Shown here piece after piece: positions 33,356-42,410 of a DNA stretch of 64,000 nucleotides. The stretch is from Pseudomonas hunanensis (lineage in GTDB: Bacteria; Pseudomonadota; Gammaproteobacteria; Pseudomonadales; Pseudomonadaceae). The stretch lies in contig NZ_QJRC01000101.1 of NCBI RefSeq assembly GCF_013393325.1, forward strand, positions 186,001-250,000. The letters are read 5' to 3'. The notes beneath the pieces were generated by a model. It was not told where the DNA came from. It did not search any database and worked only from the letters and a program-made list of their open reading frames with translations. The translations under genes were made by a program, and so were the position numbers. Positions within the stretch are counted from its first letter, which is position 1. Every line of letters starts with the position of its first letter.

Positions 33356-36109
33356 GTGCTCGATCGTTTGGGAATTCGCAGCCGGGTACTGCTGCTGGCA
33401 CTGCTGCCGGCCGGCTTGATGGCCCTGGTGCTGGGCAGTTACTTCACCTGGCTGCAACAGAACGACCTGCGCACCCAGTTGCTGCAGCGCGGCAAGATGA
33501 TCGCCGAACAACTGGCGCCACTGGCAGCACCTGCCATGGCCCGGCTTGCGCCTGCGCAACTGGAACGCATTGCCGCACAAACCCTGGAGCAGGCCGATGT
33601 GCGCGCCGTCGCCTTCCTGGCCCCGGACCGCACGCGCCTGGCCCACGCCGGCCCGAGCATGCTCAACCTGCCACCCAGCGGCGGGACCGGCACGCAACTG
33701 CTGCAGCGCAGTGGCAATGACGCCACCCGCTACCTGATGCCGGTGTTCGGCCACCACCGCGACCTGGCCACCGATGCCGTGCCGGCCGAAGCCGAGCGCC
33801 TGCTGGGCTGGGTAGAGATCGAGCTGTCGCACGACGGCACGCTGCTGCGCGGCTACCGCAACCTGTTCACCAGCCTGTTGCTGATCTTCGCCTGCCTGGT
33901 CCTCAGCGGCCTGCTGGCGCTGCGCATGAGCCGCACCATCAACGACCCCATCGAACACATCAAGCACGCGGTCAACCAGCTCAAGGACGGCCACCTCGAA
34001 GAACGCCTGCCGGCCATGGGCAGCCATGAGCTGGACGAGCTGGCTCGCGGTATCAACCGCATGGCCGAAACCCTGCAAAACGCCCACGAAGAACTGCAGC
34101 ACAGCATCGATCAGGCCACCGAGGACGTGCGCCAGAACCTGGAAACCATCGAAATCCAGAACATCGAGCTTGATATGGCGCGCAAGGAAGCCCTTGAAGC
34201 CAGCCGTATCAAGTCAGAATTCCTGGCCAACATGAGCCACGAGATCCGTACCCCGCTCAACGGCATCCTCGGCTTCACCCACTTGCTGCAAAAAAGCGAG
34301 ATGACGCCGCGCCAGCTGGATTACTTGAGCACCATCGAGAAGTCCGCCGACAACCTGCTGGGGATCATCAACGAGATCCTCGACTTCTCCAAGATCGAGG
34401 CCGGCAAGCTGGTGCTCGACAGCATTCCGTTCAACCTGCGCGACCTGATCCAGGACACCCTGACCATCCTTGCCCCGGCCGCCCACGCCAAGCAGTTGGA
34501 ATTGCTCAGCCTGATCTACCGCGACACGCCGTCCTCGCTGATCGGCGACCCGTTGCGGCTCAAGCAGATCCTCACCAACCTGGTCAGCAACGCCATCAAG
34601 TTCACCCGCGAAGGCACGATCGTGGTGCGCGCCATGCTCGACGACGAGCACGAAGACCACGCGCAACTGCGCATCAGTGTGCAGGACACCGGCATCGGCC
34701 TGTCGCCGCAGGATGTGCGCACACTGTTCCAGGCCTTCAGCCAGGCCGACAACTCGCTGGCCCGGCAGCCGGGTGGCACTGGCCTGGGGCTGGTGATTTC
34801 CAAGCGCCTGATCGAGCAGATGGGCGGCGAAATCGGTGTCGACAGCACCCCGGGTGAAGGTTCGCAGTTCTGGATCAGCCTCAACCTGCCCAAGGCTCAC
34901 GACGATGTCGAGGAGCTTCCGCTGCAGCCACTACTGGGCCGCCGCGCAGCCATTGTCGATGGCCACGAACTGGCGCGCCAGGCGCTGGAGCACCAGCTGG
35001 AAGACTGCGGCCTCAGCGTGAGCCTGTTCGCCTCCTACGACCAATTGCTGCATGGGGTGCAGGCCGCCAGCCAGGCCGGCCTGCCGTTCGAGTTCGCCGT
35101 GCTCGGGGCCAACCTGGGCAACTTGTCGCCCGAGCAACTGGGCCACTATCACCAGCAGCTTGAGCGTTACCATTGCCAATGCGTGGTGCTGTGCCCGACC
35201 ACCGAGCAGGCGCTGTACCACCCGTACCTGCCCAACGGCCATGGCCAGTTGCTGTCCAAGCCCACCTGCACCCGCAAGCTGCGGCGCCTATTGCTGGAGC
35301 TGGTGCAGCCGCGTCGACCGCTGGCCGAGGTGAACAACGTCAACGGCCAGCGCCAGCCGAAAATACTCTGCGTCGACGACAATGCCGCCAACCTGCTGCT
35401 GGTGCAGACCCTGCTCGAAGACCTGGGTGCCGAGGTGCTGGCCGTCGACAATGGTTATGCTGCGGTACAGGCCGTGCAGGATGAGCCGTTCGACCTGGTG
35501 CTGATGGACGTGCAGATGCCTGGCATGGACGGCCGCGCCTGCACCGAACAGATCCGCCTGTGGGAAAACACCCAAAGCGGCAACCCGCTGCCGATCGTCG
35601 CCCTCACGGCCCATGCCATGGCCAACGAAAAGCGCGCGTTGCTGCACGGCGGCATGGATGACTACCTGACCAAACCGATCAGCGAACGGCAACTGGCCCA
35701 GGTGGTGATGAAATGGACCGGCCTGAGCCTCGGTGCACCGCACCAGGCGCAGGCCGAGCTGCCGGCCAACGGCGATGAACTGAAGGTGCTCGACCCGGAA
35801 GAGGGCCTGCGCCTGGCCGCTGGCAAGGCAGACCTGGCGGCCGACATGCTGAGCATGCTGCTGGCCTCGCTGGATGCCGACCGCGAAGCCATACGCGCTG
35901 CCCGCGAGGCCGATGACCGCGAAGGGCTGATCGAGCAGGTGCACCGCCTGAACGGCGCCTCGCGCTATTGCGGCGTGCCGCAGTTGCGGGCAGCGTGCCA
36001 GCGCAGCGAGACGTTGTTGAAGCAGGACAATCCGCAGGCGCAGCAGGCCCTGGATGAACTGGACAGTGCGATCGGCCGGCTGGCTGCGCAGGCGCGGCTG
36101 AGCGCCTGA
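33356..36109 (+). CDS. gacS: hybrid sensor kinase GacS
   Basis: A 917-residue tripartite hybrid kinase that acts through GacA to switch on small RNAs such as RsmZ. Domains in order are TM1 near residue 12-30, a periplasmic loop, TM2 at about 168-190, HAMP, HisKA with His295 (NMSHEIRTPLNG), ATPase with GTGLGLVISKRL, a degenerate receiver-like segment around 525-650, a receiver with Asp718 in LVLMDVQMPGMDG, and an Hpt domain with His863 in EQVHRLNGASRY. The start is the GTG at 33356 with AGGAGG upstream. The regulator gacA is not in the window. Confidence 0.95.
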   Translation: MLDRLGIRSRVLLLALLPAGLMALVLGSYFTWLQQNDLRTQLLQRGKMIAEQLAPLAAPAMARLAPAQLERIAAQTLEQADVRAVAFLAPDRTRLAHAGPSMLNLPPSGGTGTQLLQRSGNDATRYLMPVFGHHRDLATDAVPAEAERLLGWVEIELSHDGTLLRGYRNLFTSLLLIFACLVLSGLLALRMSRTINDPIEHIKHAVNQLKDGHLEERLPAMGSHELDELARGINRMAETLQNAHEELQHSIDQATEDVRQNLETIEIQNIELDMARKEALEASRIKSEFLANMSHEIRTPLNGILGFTHLLQKSEMTPRQLDYLSTIEKSADNLLGIINEILDFSKIEAGKLVLDSIPFNLRDLIQDTLTILAPAAHAKQLELLSLIYRDTPSSLIGDPLRLKQILTNLVSNAIKFTREGTIVVRAMLDDEHEDHAQLRISVQDTGIGLSPQDVRTLFQAFSQADNSLARQPGGTGLGLVISKRLIEQMGGEIGVDSTPGEGSQFWISLNLPKAHDDVEELPLQPLLGRRAAIVDGHELARQALEHQLEDCGLSVSLFASYDQLLHGVQAASQAGLPFEFAVLGANLGNLSPEQLGHYHQQLERYHCQCVVLCPTTEQALYHPYLPNGHGQLLSKPTCTRKLRRLLLELVQPRRPLAEVNNVNGQRQPKILCVDDNAANLLLVQTLLEDLGAEVLAVDNGYAAVQAVQDEPFDLVLMDVQMPGMDGRACTEQIRLWENTQSGNPLPIVALTAHAMANEKRALLHGGMDDYLTKPISERQLAQVVMKWTGLSLGAPHQAQAELPANGDELKVLDPEEGLRLAAGKADLAADMLSMLLASLDADREAIRAAREADDREGLIEQVHRLNGASRYCGVPQLRAACQRSETLLKQDNPQAQQALDELDSAIGRLAAQARLSA

Positions 36110-36170
36110 GTGCCTGAGTGCCTGGCTTGATACAGCCCCCCAAGACATGCACCACAAAGGAAACCCCACC

Positions 36171-37160
36171 ATGCGCGCCCTGTTTTTCAGCAGCCAGCAC
36201 TACGACCAGGAAAGCTTCACCGAGGCTGCCAACGGCACGTCGCTGGAGCTGCATTTCCAGCCCGCCCGCCTGACCCTGGACACCGCCGCACTGGCCGATG
36301 GTTTTGAGGTGGTGTGCGCCTTCATCAATGACGAACTCGACGCCACGGTGCTGCAGCGCCTGGCCGCAGGTGGCACACGGCTGATCGCCCTGCGCTCGGC
36401 CGGCTACAACCACGTCGACCTGGCTGCCGCCCAGCGCCTGGGCCTGGCCGTGGTACGCGTGCCGGCCTACTCGCCACACGCCGTGGCCGAGCACGCCGTG
36501 GCGCTGATCCTGGCGCTCAACCGGCGCCTGCACAGAGCCTACAACCGTACCCGCGAAGGTGACTTCACCCTGCACGGGCTAACCGGCTTCGACCTGCACG
36601 GCAAAACCGTGGGCGTGGTCGGCACCGGCCAGATCGGCGCCGCCTTCGCCCGCATCATGGCCGGGTTCGGTTGCCAATTGCTGGCCTACGACCCCTACCC
36701 CAACCCAGAGCTGCTGGCCCTTGGCGCGCGTTACCTGCCCCTGCCCGAGCTGCTGCGCGAAGCCCGCATCATCAGCCTGCACTGCCCGCTGACCGAACAC
36801 ACCCGCCACCTGATCAATGCGCAAAGCCTGGCCCAGTTGCAGCCCGGCGCCATGCTGGTCAACACCGGTCGCGGCGCGCTGGTCGATACCCCTGCGCTGA
36901 TTGACGCGCTGAAAAGCGGCCAGCTTGGCTACCTGGGCCTGGACGTCTACGAAGAAGAAGCCCAGCTGTTCTTCGAGGACCGCTCCGACCTGCCACTGCA
37001 GGACGATGTGCTGGCCCGCCTGCTGACCTTCCCCAACGTGATCATCACCGCCCACCAGGCCTTCCTCACCCGCGAGGCGCTGGATGCCATTGCCCAGACC
37101 ACGCTGGACAACATCAACCGCTGGGCGGCAGGCAATCCACAGAATCTGGTAATGGGTTAG
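36171..37160 (+). CDS. ldhA: D-lactate dehydrogenase / 2-hydroxyacid dehydrogenase
   Basis: An NAD-dependent D-2-hydroxyacid dehydrogenase of 329 residues, predicted to interconvert pyruvate and D-lactate. The Rossmann motif is GVVGTGQIGAAFARIMAGFG near residue 145. Catalytic residues appear in TGRGALVDTPAL (Arg), DVYEEE (Glu) and TAHQAFLTREAL (His). The N-terminus MRALFFSSQHYDQESF is that of fermentative D-lactate dehydrogenases. The ATG at 36171 has AAAGGA upstream. It lies directly after gacS and may read through from it. Confidence 0.94.
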   Translation: MRALFFSSQHYDQESFTEAANGTSLELHFQPARLTLDTAALADGFEVVCAFINDELDATVLQRLAAGGTRLIALRSAGYNHVDLAAAQRLGLAVVRVPAYSPHAVAEHAVALILALNRRLHRAYNRTREGDFTLHGLTGFDLHGKTVGVVGTGQIGAAFARIMAGFGCQLLAYDPYPNPELLALGARYLPLPELLREARIISLHCPLTEHTRHLINAQSLAQLQPGAMLVNTGRGALVDTPALIDALKSGQLGYLGLDVYEEEAQLFFEDRSDLPLQDDVLARLLTFPNVIITAHQAFLTREALDAIAQTTLDNINRWAAGNPQNLVMG

Positions 37161-37191
37161 TGCTAGGATACGCGGCATTTCTGGAGGACCC

Positions 37192-37629
37192 ATGGTCGAG
37201 CACGATTTCCGCTACACCCTTTTCAACCCGCAACACACCCTGATCGAGTGCCGGGCCTTGGTGCCGGGCCGCTACCAGGTCACTGGCAACGGCGGCTCGA
37301 TGCACAAAGGCGACACCCTGCTGGTCACCCTGAAGGGCAGCAAGGACTTGTCCATGCGCCTGACCGTGGAGAGCGTACGCCACCTGATCAACCCACGCGG
37401 CCAATGGGTTGCCGTGGCTACTGGCCCGGTGTTCAACGAGCTGGAAATCCTCACCTGGCAGGTCGAGTGCGACAACTGCGACGCCGTGCTGGACTTCGAG
37501 TTCGCGGTAGACGCCAAACTGGGCAAGAAAGCCCGCCAGCCTGCCGCCAGCGCGCGCATTGCCGAGCTGGGCTGGGTCAGCCGTGGCGAAAAACACCTGT
37601 GCCCCCATTGCCAGGAGAGCGCCGCGTGA
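37192..37629 (+). CDS. 145-residue zinc-ribbon-like hypothetical protein
   Basis: A protein of unknown function. Two CxxC pairs, CDNC near residue 96 and CPHC near 139, suggest a zinc ribbon that spans the second half. The first half is a beta-rich barrel-like segment (LIECRALVPGRYQVTGNGG). No signal peptide is present, so it is cytosolic. The start at 37192 has GGAGG upstream. Its stop overlaps the GTG start of the META lipoprotein (GTGA), so the two are coupled. Confidence 0.75.
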   Translation: MVEHDFRYTLFNPQHTLIECRALVPGRYQVTGNGGSMHKGDTLLVTLKGSKDLSMRLTVESVRHLINPRGQWVAVATGPVFNELEILTWQVECDNCDAVLDFEFAVDAKLGKKARQPAASARIAELGWVSRGEKHLCPHCQESAA

Positions 37630-38030
37630 AAAACCTGCTGACCGGCGCGCTGATTGCCACCGGCCTGCTCGGCTGCGCCGCCGAACCGTCCAAGCTGCAG
37701 CAGGAGCGCAGCTATGTGTTGGAGTGGATTGGCGAACGACCACTGATGGACTACAGCCACCTGACCCTGACCCTGGCCAGCGACGGCCGTGCCTACGGCA
37801 ACGGCGGCTGCAACCACTGGTTTGCACCGTACACGCTCGATGGCGAGCACCTGAGCTTCGGCAAGGTCGGCAAGACCCGCAAGCTGTGCGCACCGGCGCT
37901 GATGGAGCAAGAAAAGCGCTTCCTGCAGGCGCTGGAAACGGTAGAGCGTTGGGACGTATCGCCGGTGGAGCAGATGCGCTTCTGGCCGGCTGAGGGCAAG
38001 CCGCTGCGCTTCTGGCCTGAAGAAGGCTGA
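37626..38030 (+). CDS. META-domain lipoprotein
   Basis: A 134-residue protein with a lipoprotein signal (MKNLLTGALIATGLLGC with lipobox LLGC at Cys17). The META domain contains LTLASDGRAYGNGGCNHWFAPY and LCAPALMEQEKRFLQAL, the usual order in HslJ-like heat-shock and envelope proteins. The start is the GTG at 37626 because it abuts the upstream stop as GTGA and leads directly into the signal. The function of the family is unclear, and some members are involved in drug or stress tolerance. Confidence 0.85.
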   Translation: MKNLLTGALIATGLLGCAAEPSKLQQERSYVLEWIGERPLMDYSHLTLTLASDGRAYGNGGCNHWFAPYTLDGEHLSFGKVGKTRKLCAPALMEQEKRFLQALETVERWDVSPVEQMRFWPAEGKPLRFWPEEG

Positions 38031-38038
38031 TAATCAAT

Positions 38039-38057
38039 GGGGCCGCTTTGCGGCCCC
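38039..38057. terminator. stem-loop between META lipoprotein and TlpA-like gene
   Basis: GGGGCCGC pairs with GCGGCCCC around TTT. It lies between convergent genes. A U-tract is missing on both sides, so it is probably weak or factor-assisted. Confidence 0.6.
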
Positions 38058-38064
38058 AACTGCA

Positions 38065-38529
38065 TCAGGCGCCTTTCAGCGCCTTGATCTTGGCTTGCAG
38101 CCCTTCCAGCGTCTGCTCGCCCAGCAACTGCTCACGCACCTTGCCCTTGTCATCGATGATGTAGGTCACCGGCAGCGCCTCGCTGCGCGGCAGGTCATAG
38201 CGCTCGGCCGGGTCCTGGGCCAGCACGGTGAAACCGATACCCAGGGTTTCAGCGGCCTGCTTCAAGTCCTGCCCCTGCAAACCATCGAAGTTCACCCCCA
38301 CCACCTTGATGCCATCAGCCGCCCACTGCTTGGCCGCTGCGTTCAGTTCCGGGATCTCGGTACGGCACGGCCCGCACCATTCAGCCCAGTAATTGAGCAC
38401 CAGCCAGTGCCCTTCGATCTGTTCGGCCTTAACCGTATTACCGTGTTGGTCCACGCCATAATCGGCACCGCAACCACCGAGCAACAGGCTCGCGGTGATG
38501 GCCAGTACTGCTGCCAGACGCCTTGCCAT
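38065..38529 (-). CDS. TlpA-like thioredoxin-fold lipoprotein
   Basis: A 154-residue lipoprotein (lipobox LLGGC, Cys20) with a thioredoxin fold. The active site is WCGPC at residues 51-55. It is predicted to face the periplasm and to reduce disulfides there, or assist cytochrome c maturation; partner unknown. The cis-proline segment is ALPVTYIIDDKGKV. The start is the ATG at 38529. It is the convergent neighbour of the META gene and divergent from the arsC-like operon. Confidence 0.9.
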   Translation of the reverse strand: MARRLAAVLAITASLLLGGCGADYGVDQHGNTVKAEQIEGHWLVLNYWAEWCGPCRTEIPELNAAAKQWAADGIKVVGVNFDGLQGQDLKQAAETLGIGFTVLAQDPAERYDLPRSEALPVTYIIDDKGKVREQLLGEQTLEGLQAKIKALKGA

Positions 38530-38614
38530 GGGTCAATCCTTCTCGAGTTTTAAAGCAAATTGGTCAGTCGCTGCGGTTAGAATAGCCGCCACACCCAGCT
38601 GGATGCGACCCGAC

Positions 38615-38968
38615 ATGACTGACCTCACGCTCTATCATAACCCGCGCTGCTCGAAATCCCGCGGCGCGCTGGAACTGCTCGAAGCCCGCGGCCTGGCACC
38701 GACCATCGTGCGCTACCTCGAAACCCCGCCCGACGCAGCCACCCTCAAGGCCCTGCTCGGCAAGCTGGGCATCGCCCCACGCCAATTGCTGCGTACCGGC
38801 GAGGACGAATACAAAGCGCTCAACCTGGCCGACCCGGCACTGACCGACGCGCAACTGATCGAAGCCATGGCCCAGCACCCCAAGCTGATCGAACGGCCGA
38901 TTCTGGTCGCCGGTGACAAGGCCGTGGTCGGTCGCCCACCGGAAAAAGTGCTGGAGATCCTGCCGTGA
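38615..38968 (+). CDS. ArsC-family reductase
   Basis: A 117-residue glutaredoxin-fold protein of the ArsC/Spx family. The N-terminus MTDLTLYHNPRCSKSRGALELL has the catalytic cysteine at residue 12, and LIERPILVAGDKAVVGRPPEKVL carries the conserved arginine. It resembles glutathione-dependent arsenate reductase. No arsenite pump or arsR is nearby, so an arsenate role is not certain. It is the first gene of a four-base overlapping set with wrbA. The ATG at 38615 is used. Confidence 0.88.
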   Translation: MTDLTLYHNPRCSKSRGALELLEARGLAPTIVRYLETPPDAATLKALLGKLGIAPRQLLRTGEDEYKALNLADPALTDAQLIEAMAQHPKLIERPILVAGDKAVVGRPPEKVLEILP

Positions 38969-39570
38969 GCGTGCCCTACGTCCTGGTGCTGTATTACAGC
39001 CGCCATGGTTCCACCAGCGAAATGGCCCGGCACATCGCTCGCGGCATCGAGCTGGCCGGCATGGAGGCACGCTTGCGCACGGTGCCGGCGATTTCCACCG
39101 AATGCGAAGCGGTGGCCCCGGATATCCCAACCAGTGGCGCGCTGTACGCCACCCTCGACGACCTGCGCCATTGCGCCGGCCTGGTACTGGGCAGCCCGAC
39201 CCGCTTCGGCAACATGGCGGCGCCGCTGAAGTACTTCCTGGATGGCACCAGCAGCCTGTGGCTGGGCGGTGAGCTGGTCGGCAAGCCAGCGGGCGTGTTC
39301 ACCTCCACCGCCAGCCTGCACGGCGGCCAGGAAACCACCCTGCTGTCGATGATGCTGCCACTGATGCACCACGGCATGCTGGTAATGGGGCTGCCCTACA
39401 GCGAGTCGGCGCTGCTCGAAACCCGTGGCGGCGGCACCCCTTACGGCGCCAGCCACCACGCCGGTGCCGATGGCAAACGTGAACTCGACCAACACGAGAT
39501 TGCCCTGTGCCGCGCCTTGGGCCAACGCCTGGCGACCACGGCCAAGGCCCTGGAGGCCGCGCGTGGCTAA
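38965..39570 (+). CDS. wrbA: NAD(P)H:quinone oxidoreductase WrbA-type
   Basis: A flavodoxin-like enzyme of 201 residues that binds FMN and reduces quinones by two electrons. The phosphate-binding loop is YYSRHGSTSEMARHIARG, the family segment is GSPTRFGNMAAPLKYFLDGT, and FTSTASLHGGQETTLLSM has conserved residues. The start is the GTG at 38965, which overlaps the preceding stop as GTGA. It is coupled downstream to a DUF2069 gene that begins inside its last codons. Confidence 0.93.
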   Translation: MSVPYVLVLYYSRHGSTSEMARHIARGIELAGMEARLRTVPAISTECEAVAPDIPTSGALYATLDDLRHCAGLVLGSPTRFGNMAAPLKYFLDGTSSLWLGGELVGKPAGVFTSTASLHGGQETTLLSMMLPLMHHGMLVMGLPYSESALLETRGGGTPYGASHHAGADGKRELDQHEIALCRALGQRLATTAKALEAARG

Positions 39571-39976
39571 AAAGCCCAAGGTGTTGCCGCCGCTGGAATG
39601 GCTGGCACCTCGCCTGCGCCTGACGCGGGCGTTGAGCCTGGCGTTCTTCTTCGGCCTGATCGCCCTGCTGGTGGTGAACAACCTGTGGTTCGCCAACCTG
39701 CATGGTGCGCGGGTCGAGGTGATCCTGGCGATCGAACTGGTGCCGTTGCTGTTGCTGCTGCCAGGCATGCTGACAGGCAGCGCCCGGGCACATGCCTGGA
39801 CCTGCTTCGTGGTGAATATCTATTTCATCAAGGGCGTGCTGGCGGCATTCGACCCGGCGCGAGCGGTATTTGGCTGGGTTGAAGTGCTGGTGAGCCTGGG
39901 GCTGTTCATTGCCGGGCTGCTCTATGTGCGCTGGAAGTTCCAGCATGAGCGGCGCCTGGCGGGCGAAGGCAGTTAG
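39563..39976 (+). CDS. DUF2069 membrane protein
   Basis: A 137-residue inner-membrane protein of the DUF2069 type with four hydrophobic spans, the first near residue 25. The first span region reads ALSLAFFFGLIALLVVNNLW. The function is unknown. The GTG at 39563 overlaps wrbA by eight bases, and the open frame further upstream lies within wrbA. It belongs to the arsC-wrbA-DUF2069 operon, and a REP hairpin follows its stop. Confidence 0.85.
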   Translation: MAKKPKVLPPLEWLAPRLRLTRALSLAFFFGLIALLVVNNLWFANLHGARVEVILAIELVPLLLLLPGMLTGSARAHAWTCFVVNIYFIKGVLAAFDPARAVFGWVEVLVSLGLFIAGLLYVRWKFQHERRLAGEGS

Positions 39977-39979
39977 ACG

Positions 39980-40001
39980 CTTCGCGGGCTTGCCCGCGAA
40001 G
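39980..40001. repeat. REP palindrome
   Basis: CTTCGCGGGC and GCCCGCGAAG, ten-base arms around TT, form a near-perfect palindrome. It sits between the convergent DUF2069 and Tag-like genes and is a clean member of the putida REP family. Confidence 0.85.
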
Positions 40002-40016
40002 AAACCAACACACCCG

Positions 40017-40688
40017 TCAATGGTTGACGGTATGCGCCAGCATCACCGACAACTGGCACAGCGGCCGACCGCTCTCTGCGTGCCACTGGTTGAATGCCTG
40101 CTGCACCAAGGCCAGGTCACGCTGGCTGGTCGGTTGCTTGTCTATCACCTTCTGCGCGATCAACGCCGCCGCCATGTCATCGGTAGGGATGAAGGTGTCC
40201 TTGCCAACCATGCGCAGAAAACGCGGCGCCGACAACCCGCCCAACTGGTTGCCATGCTTGGCCAGGTACTTCCACAAGCCGACGATATCGGTCACCGGCC
40301 AGTCGGCGATGAACGCGCCGAAACTGCCCTTTTCCTTGGCCACGTCGAGAATCATCTGCGCATTGCGCGGCACGCTCTTGAGCTTGCCCAGGTGGCGGAT
40401 GATGCGCTCGTCATGCATCAGCCGCTCCAGGTGCTCGGCGCCCATCAGCACTACCTTTTCCGGGTCGAAGCCGAAGAACACCTGCTCGAACGCCGGCCAC
40501 TTGGCATCTACCAGGCTGTGCTTGAGCCCGGCGCGGAACACGCGCAAAGCCAGGGTCGACAGGTAGCGGTCGTCACTGATGTCGCGCAATTGCGCCGGGG
40601 TGCGCGGCTGCGGCAGAAAGGCCTCCAAGGCCTGGGCCGAGCCAAAGCGGTTCAGGCAGTACTCTTGCAGCCACTGGTAATCGCGCAT
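40017..40688 (-). CDS. Tag-like DNA-3-methyladenine glycosylase I family protein
   Basis: A 223-residue protein of the Tag (adenine glycosylase) superfamily. It has the helical core IIRHLGKLKSVPRNAQMILDV and LGGLSAPRFLRMVGKDTF. It lacks the N-terminal cysteine and the C-terminal zinc cysteines of the classical Tag, and by-eye alignment puts an arginine (in LALRVFRAGL) where Tag has its catalytic glutamate. It may therefore have a changed or lost activity. It is four bases downstream of ttcA. The start is the ATG at 40688. Confidence 0.8.
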   Translation of the reverse strand: MRDYQWLQEYCLNRFGSAQALEAFLPQPRTPAQLRDISDDRYLSTLALRVFRAGLKHSLVDAKWPAFEQVFFGFDPEKVVLMGAEHLERLMHDERIIRHLGKLKSVPRNAQMILDVAKEKGSFGAFIADWPVTDIVGLWKYLAKHGNQLGGLSAPRFLRMVGKDTFIPTDDMAAALIAQKVIDKQPTSQRDLALVQQAFNQWHAESGRPLCQLSVMLAHTVNH

Positions 40689-40692
40689 AGGC

Positions 40693-41517
40693 TCAGATGT
40701 TCAGCACATCGAGAAAACGCGGGGTGGCGTTTTCGTCGATCTTCAGGCTGGTGAAATCGAACAGGTTGCGGTCGGCCAGTTGCGATGGCGCCACGTTCTG
40801 CAGCGCCCGGAAGATACTCTCGGTACGGCCCGGGTGCTTGCGCTCCCACTCCACCAGCATGTCCTTGACCACCTGGCGCTGCAGGTTTTCCTGCGAGCCG
40901 CACAGGTTGCACGGGATGATCGGGAATTCCTTCATGTCCGAGTAAGCCTGGATGTCCTTCTCGCTGCAGTAGGCCAGCGGCCGGATCACCACGTTGCGGC
41001 CGTCGTCGGCGCGCAGCTTCGGCGGCATGCCCTTGAGCGCGCCGTTGAAGAACATGTTGAGGAAGAAGGTTTCGACGATGTCGTCGCGGTGGTGCCCCAA
41101 CGCCATCTTGGTCGCGCCGATTTCGTCGGCGAAGGTGTACAGGGTGCCACGGCGCAGGCGCGAACACAGCGAGCAGGTGGTCTTGCCCTCGGGCACCAGC
41201 TCCTTGACTACCGAGTAGGTATCCTTCTCGACGATGTGGTACTCGACGCCCAGCTCCTTGAGGTAGGCCGGCAGCACATGCTCGGGGAAGCCCGGCTGCT
41301 TCTGGTCCATGTTCACCGCGACGATCTCGAACTTGATCGGCGCCACCTTCTGCAGGTGCAACAGAACGTCGAGCATGGTGTAGCTGTCCTTGCCGCCGGA
41401 CAGGCAGACCATGACCTTGTCGCCATCCTCGATCATGTTGTAGTCGGTGATGGCTTCGCCGGCGAGACGACGCAGGCGTTTTTGCAGTTTGTTCTGGTTG
41501 ACCGAGAGGGTGCCCAT
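40693..41517 (-). CDS. ttcA: tRNA 2-thiocytidine biosynthesis protein
   Basis: An ATP-dependent, iron-sulfur enzyme of 274 residues that thiolates cytidine 32 in tRNA. The PP-loop is CLSGGKDSYTML near residue 36. The cysteine pair is in CSLCSRLRRG, and the segment ALGHHRDDIVETFFLNMF follows. The ATG at 41517 yields MGTLSVNQNKLQKRLRRLAG, matching the family start; the longer ORF relies on TTG. Tag-like follows at the end with a four-base gap. Confidence 0.95.
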   Translation of the reverse strand: MGTLSVNQNKLQKRLRRLAGEAITDYNMIEDGDKVMVCLSGGKDSYTMLDVLLHLQKVAPIKFEIVAVNMDQKQPGFPEHVLPAYLKELGVEYHIVEKDTYSVVKELVPEGKTTCSLCSRLRRGTLYTFADEIGATKMALGHHRDDIVETFFLNMFFNGALKGMPPKLRADDGRNVVIRPLAYCSEKDIQAYSDMKEFPIIPCNLCGSQENLQRQVVKDMLVEWERKHPGRTESIFRALQNVAPSQLADRNLFDFTSLKIDENATPRFLDVLNI

Positions 41518-41672
41518 AGCGCTTGGATCCGCGAGGTGTGACAAAAGCCGGCTATTTTACGCACAAACGCGGCATCGCTGTAGGCATTCCGATAAAGACT
41601 TCAATGTAATCAACAGCACGCCTTACAGCGCAATTTGCTCTAAAAAGCACGGTTTGTGCCGGTAACCGCTTC

Positions 41673-41679
41673 CTATACT
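41673..41679 (+). promoter_or_regulatory. sigma-S-like -10 element
   Basis: CTATACT is the extended consensus -10 for RpoS-dependent promoters. It lies about 100 bases before the Yip1-family start, with no clear -35. Regulation by rpoS is a guess from this alone. Confidence 0.35.
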
Positions 41680-41779
41680 GCGACATAAGGCCACATTACC
41701 GCTTGCATCGGTGTTCGGGCCTCGGGCCGCTTGCGCTCCATCTGGGGGGCGTTTGGCAACATTGAGAGGAGTGATCGGC

Positions 41780-42379
41780 ATGATTCATCACGTTGTGGGG
41801 CTGTTTACCCATCCCGATCAGGAATGGCGGGAAATTCGTGGCGAAGAAGAAACCATCAGCCACATGTACCTGACGCACACCCTGATCCTGGCGGCAATCC
41901 CTGCCATTTCAGCCTTTATTGGCACAACCCAGGTGGGCTGGGTGATCGGCGACCGGCCGGCAGTGATGCTGACCATGGAAAGCGCCATCTGGATGAGCAT
42001 CATGTCGTACCTGGCCATGCTCGCCGGGGTGGCGGTAATGGGCGCGTTCATCCATTGGATGGCTCGCACCTACGACGCCAACCCTTCCATGGCTCAGTGC
42101 ATCGCCTTTGCCACCTACACTGCCACCCCCTTGTTCATCGGTGGCCTCGCGGCACTGTACCCGCACCTGTGGCTGGGCATGCTGATCGGCACTGCCGCCA
42201 TCTGCTACACGGTGTATTTGCTGTATGTCGGCTTGCCGACGTTCATGAACATACCGTCCGACGAAGGCTTCCTGTTCTCCAGCTCGGTGCTGGCGGTGGG
42301 CCTTGTGGTATTGGTGGCGATCATGGCCGCCACGGTGATTATCTGGGGACTGGGCGTGGGGCCCGTCTACACCAACTAG
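41780..42379 (+). CDS. Yip1-family membrane protein
   Basis: A 199-residue inner-membrane protein with about five hydrophobic spans, resembling the YIP1/DUF1282 family. The N-terminus MIHHVVGLFTHPDQEWREIR precedes the first span, and the spans have few charges. Its function is unknown. The ATG at 41780 has GAGAGGA upstream. A possible RpoS-type -10 lies about 100 bases upstream, and a stem-loop lies beyond the stop. Confidence 0.85.
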   Translation: MIHHVVGLFTHPDQEWREIRGEEETISHMYLTHTLILAAIPAISAFIGTTQVGWVIGDRPAVMLTMESAIWMSIMSYLAMLAGVAVMGAFIHWMARTYDANPSMAQCIAFATYTATPLFIGGLAALYPHLWLGMLIGTAAICYTVYLLYVGLPTFMNIPSDEGFLFSSSVLAVGLVVLVAIMAATVIIWGLGVGPVYTN

Positions 42380-42410
42380 AACAGACTCAACCAACACTAG
42401 GGCATCAACC

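Noticed and set aside
41545..41779. Possible small RNA gene between ttcA and the Yip1-family gene
   Set aside because: No terminator or repeated motif was found in the gap; only a -10 element is supported.
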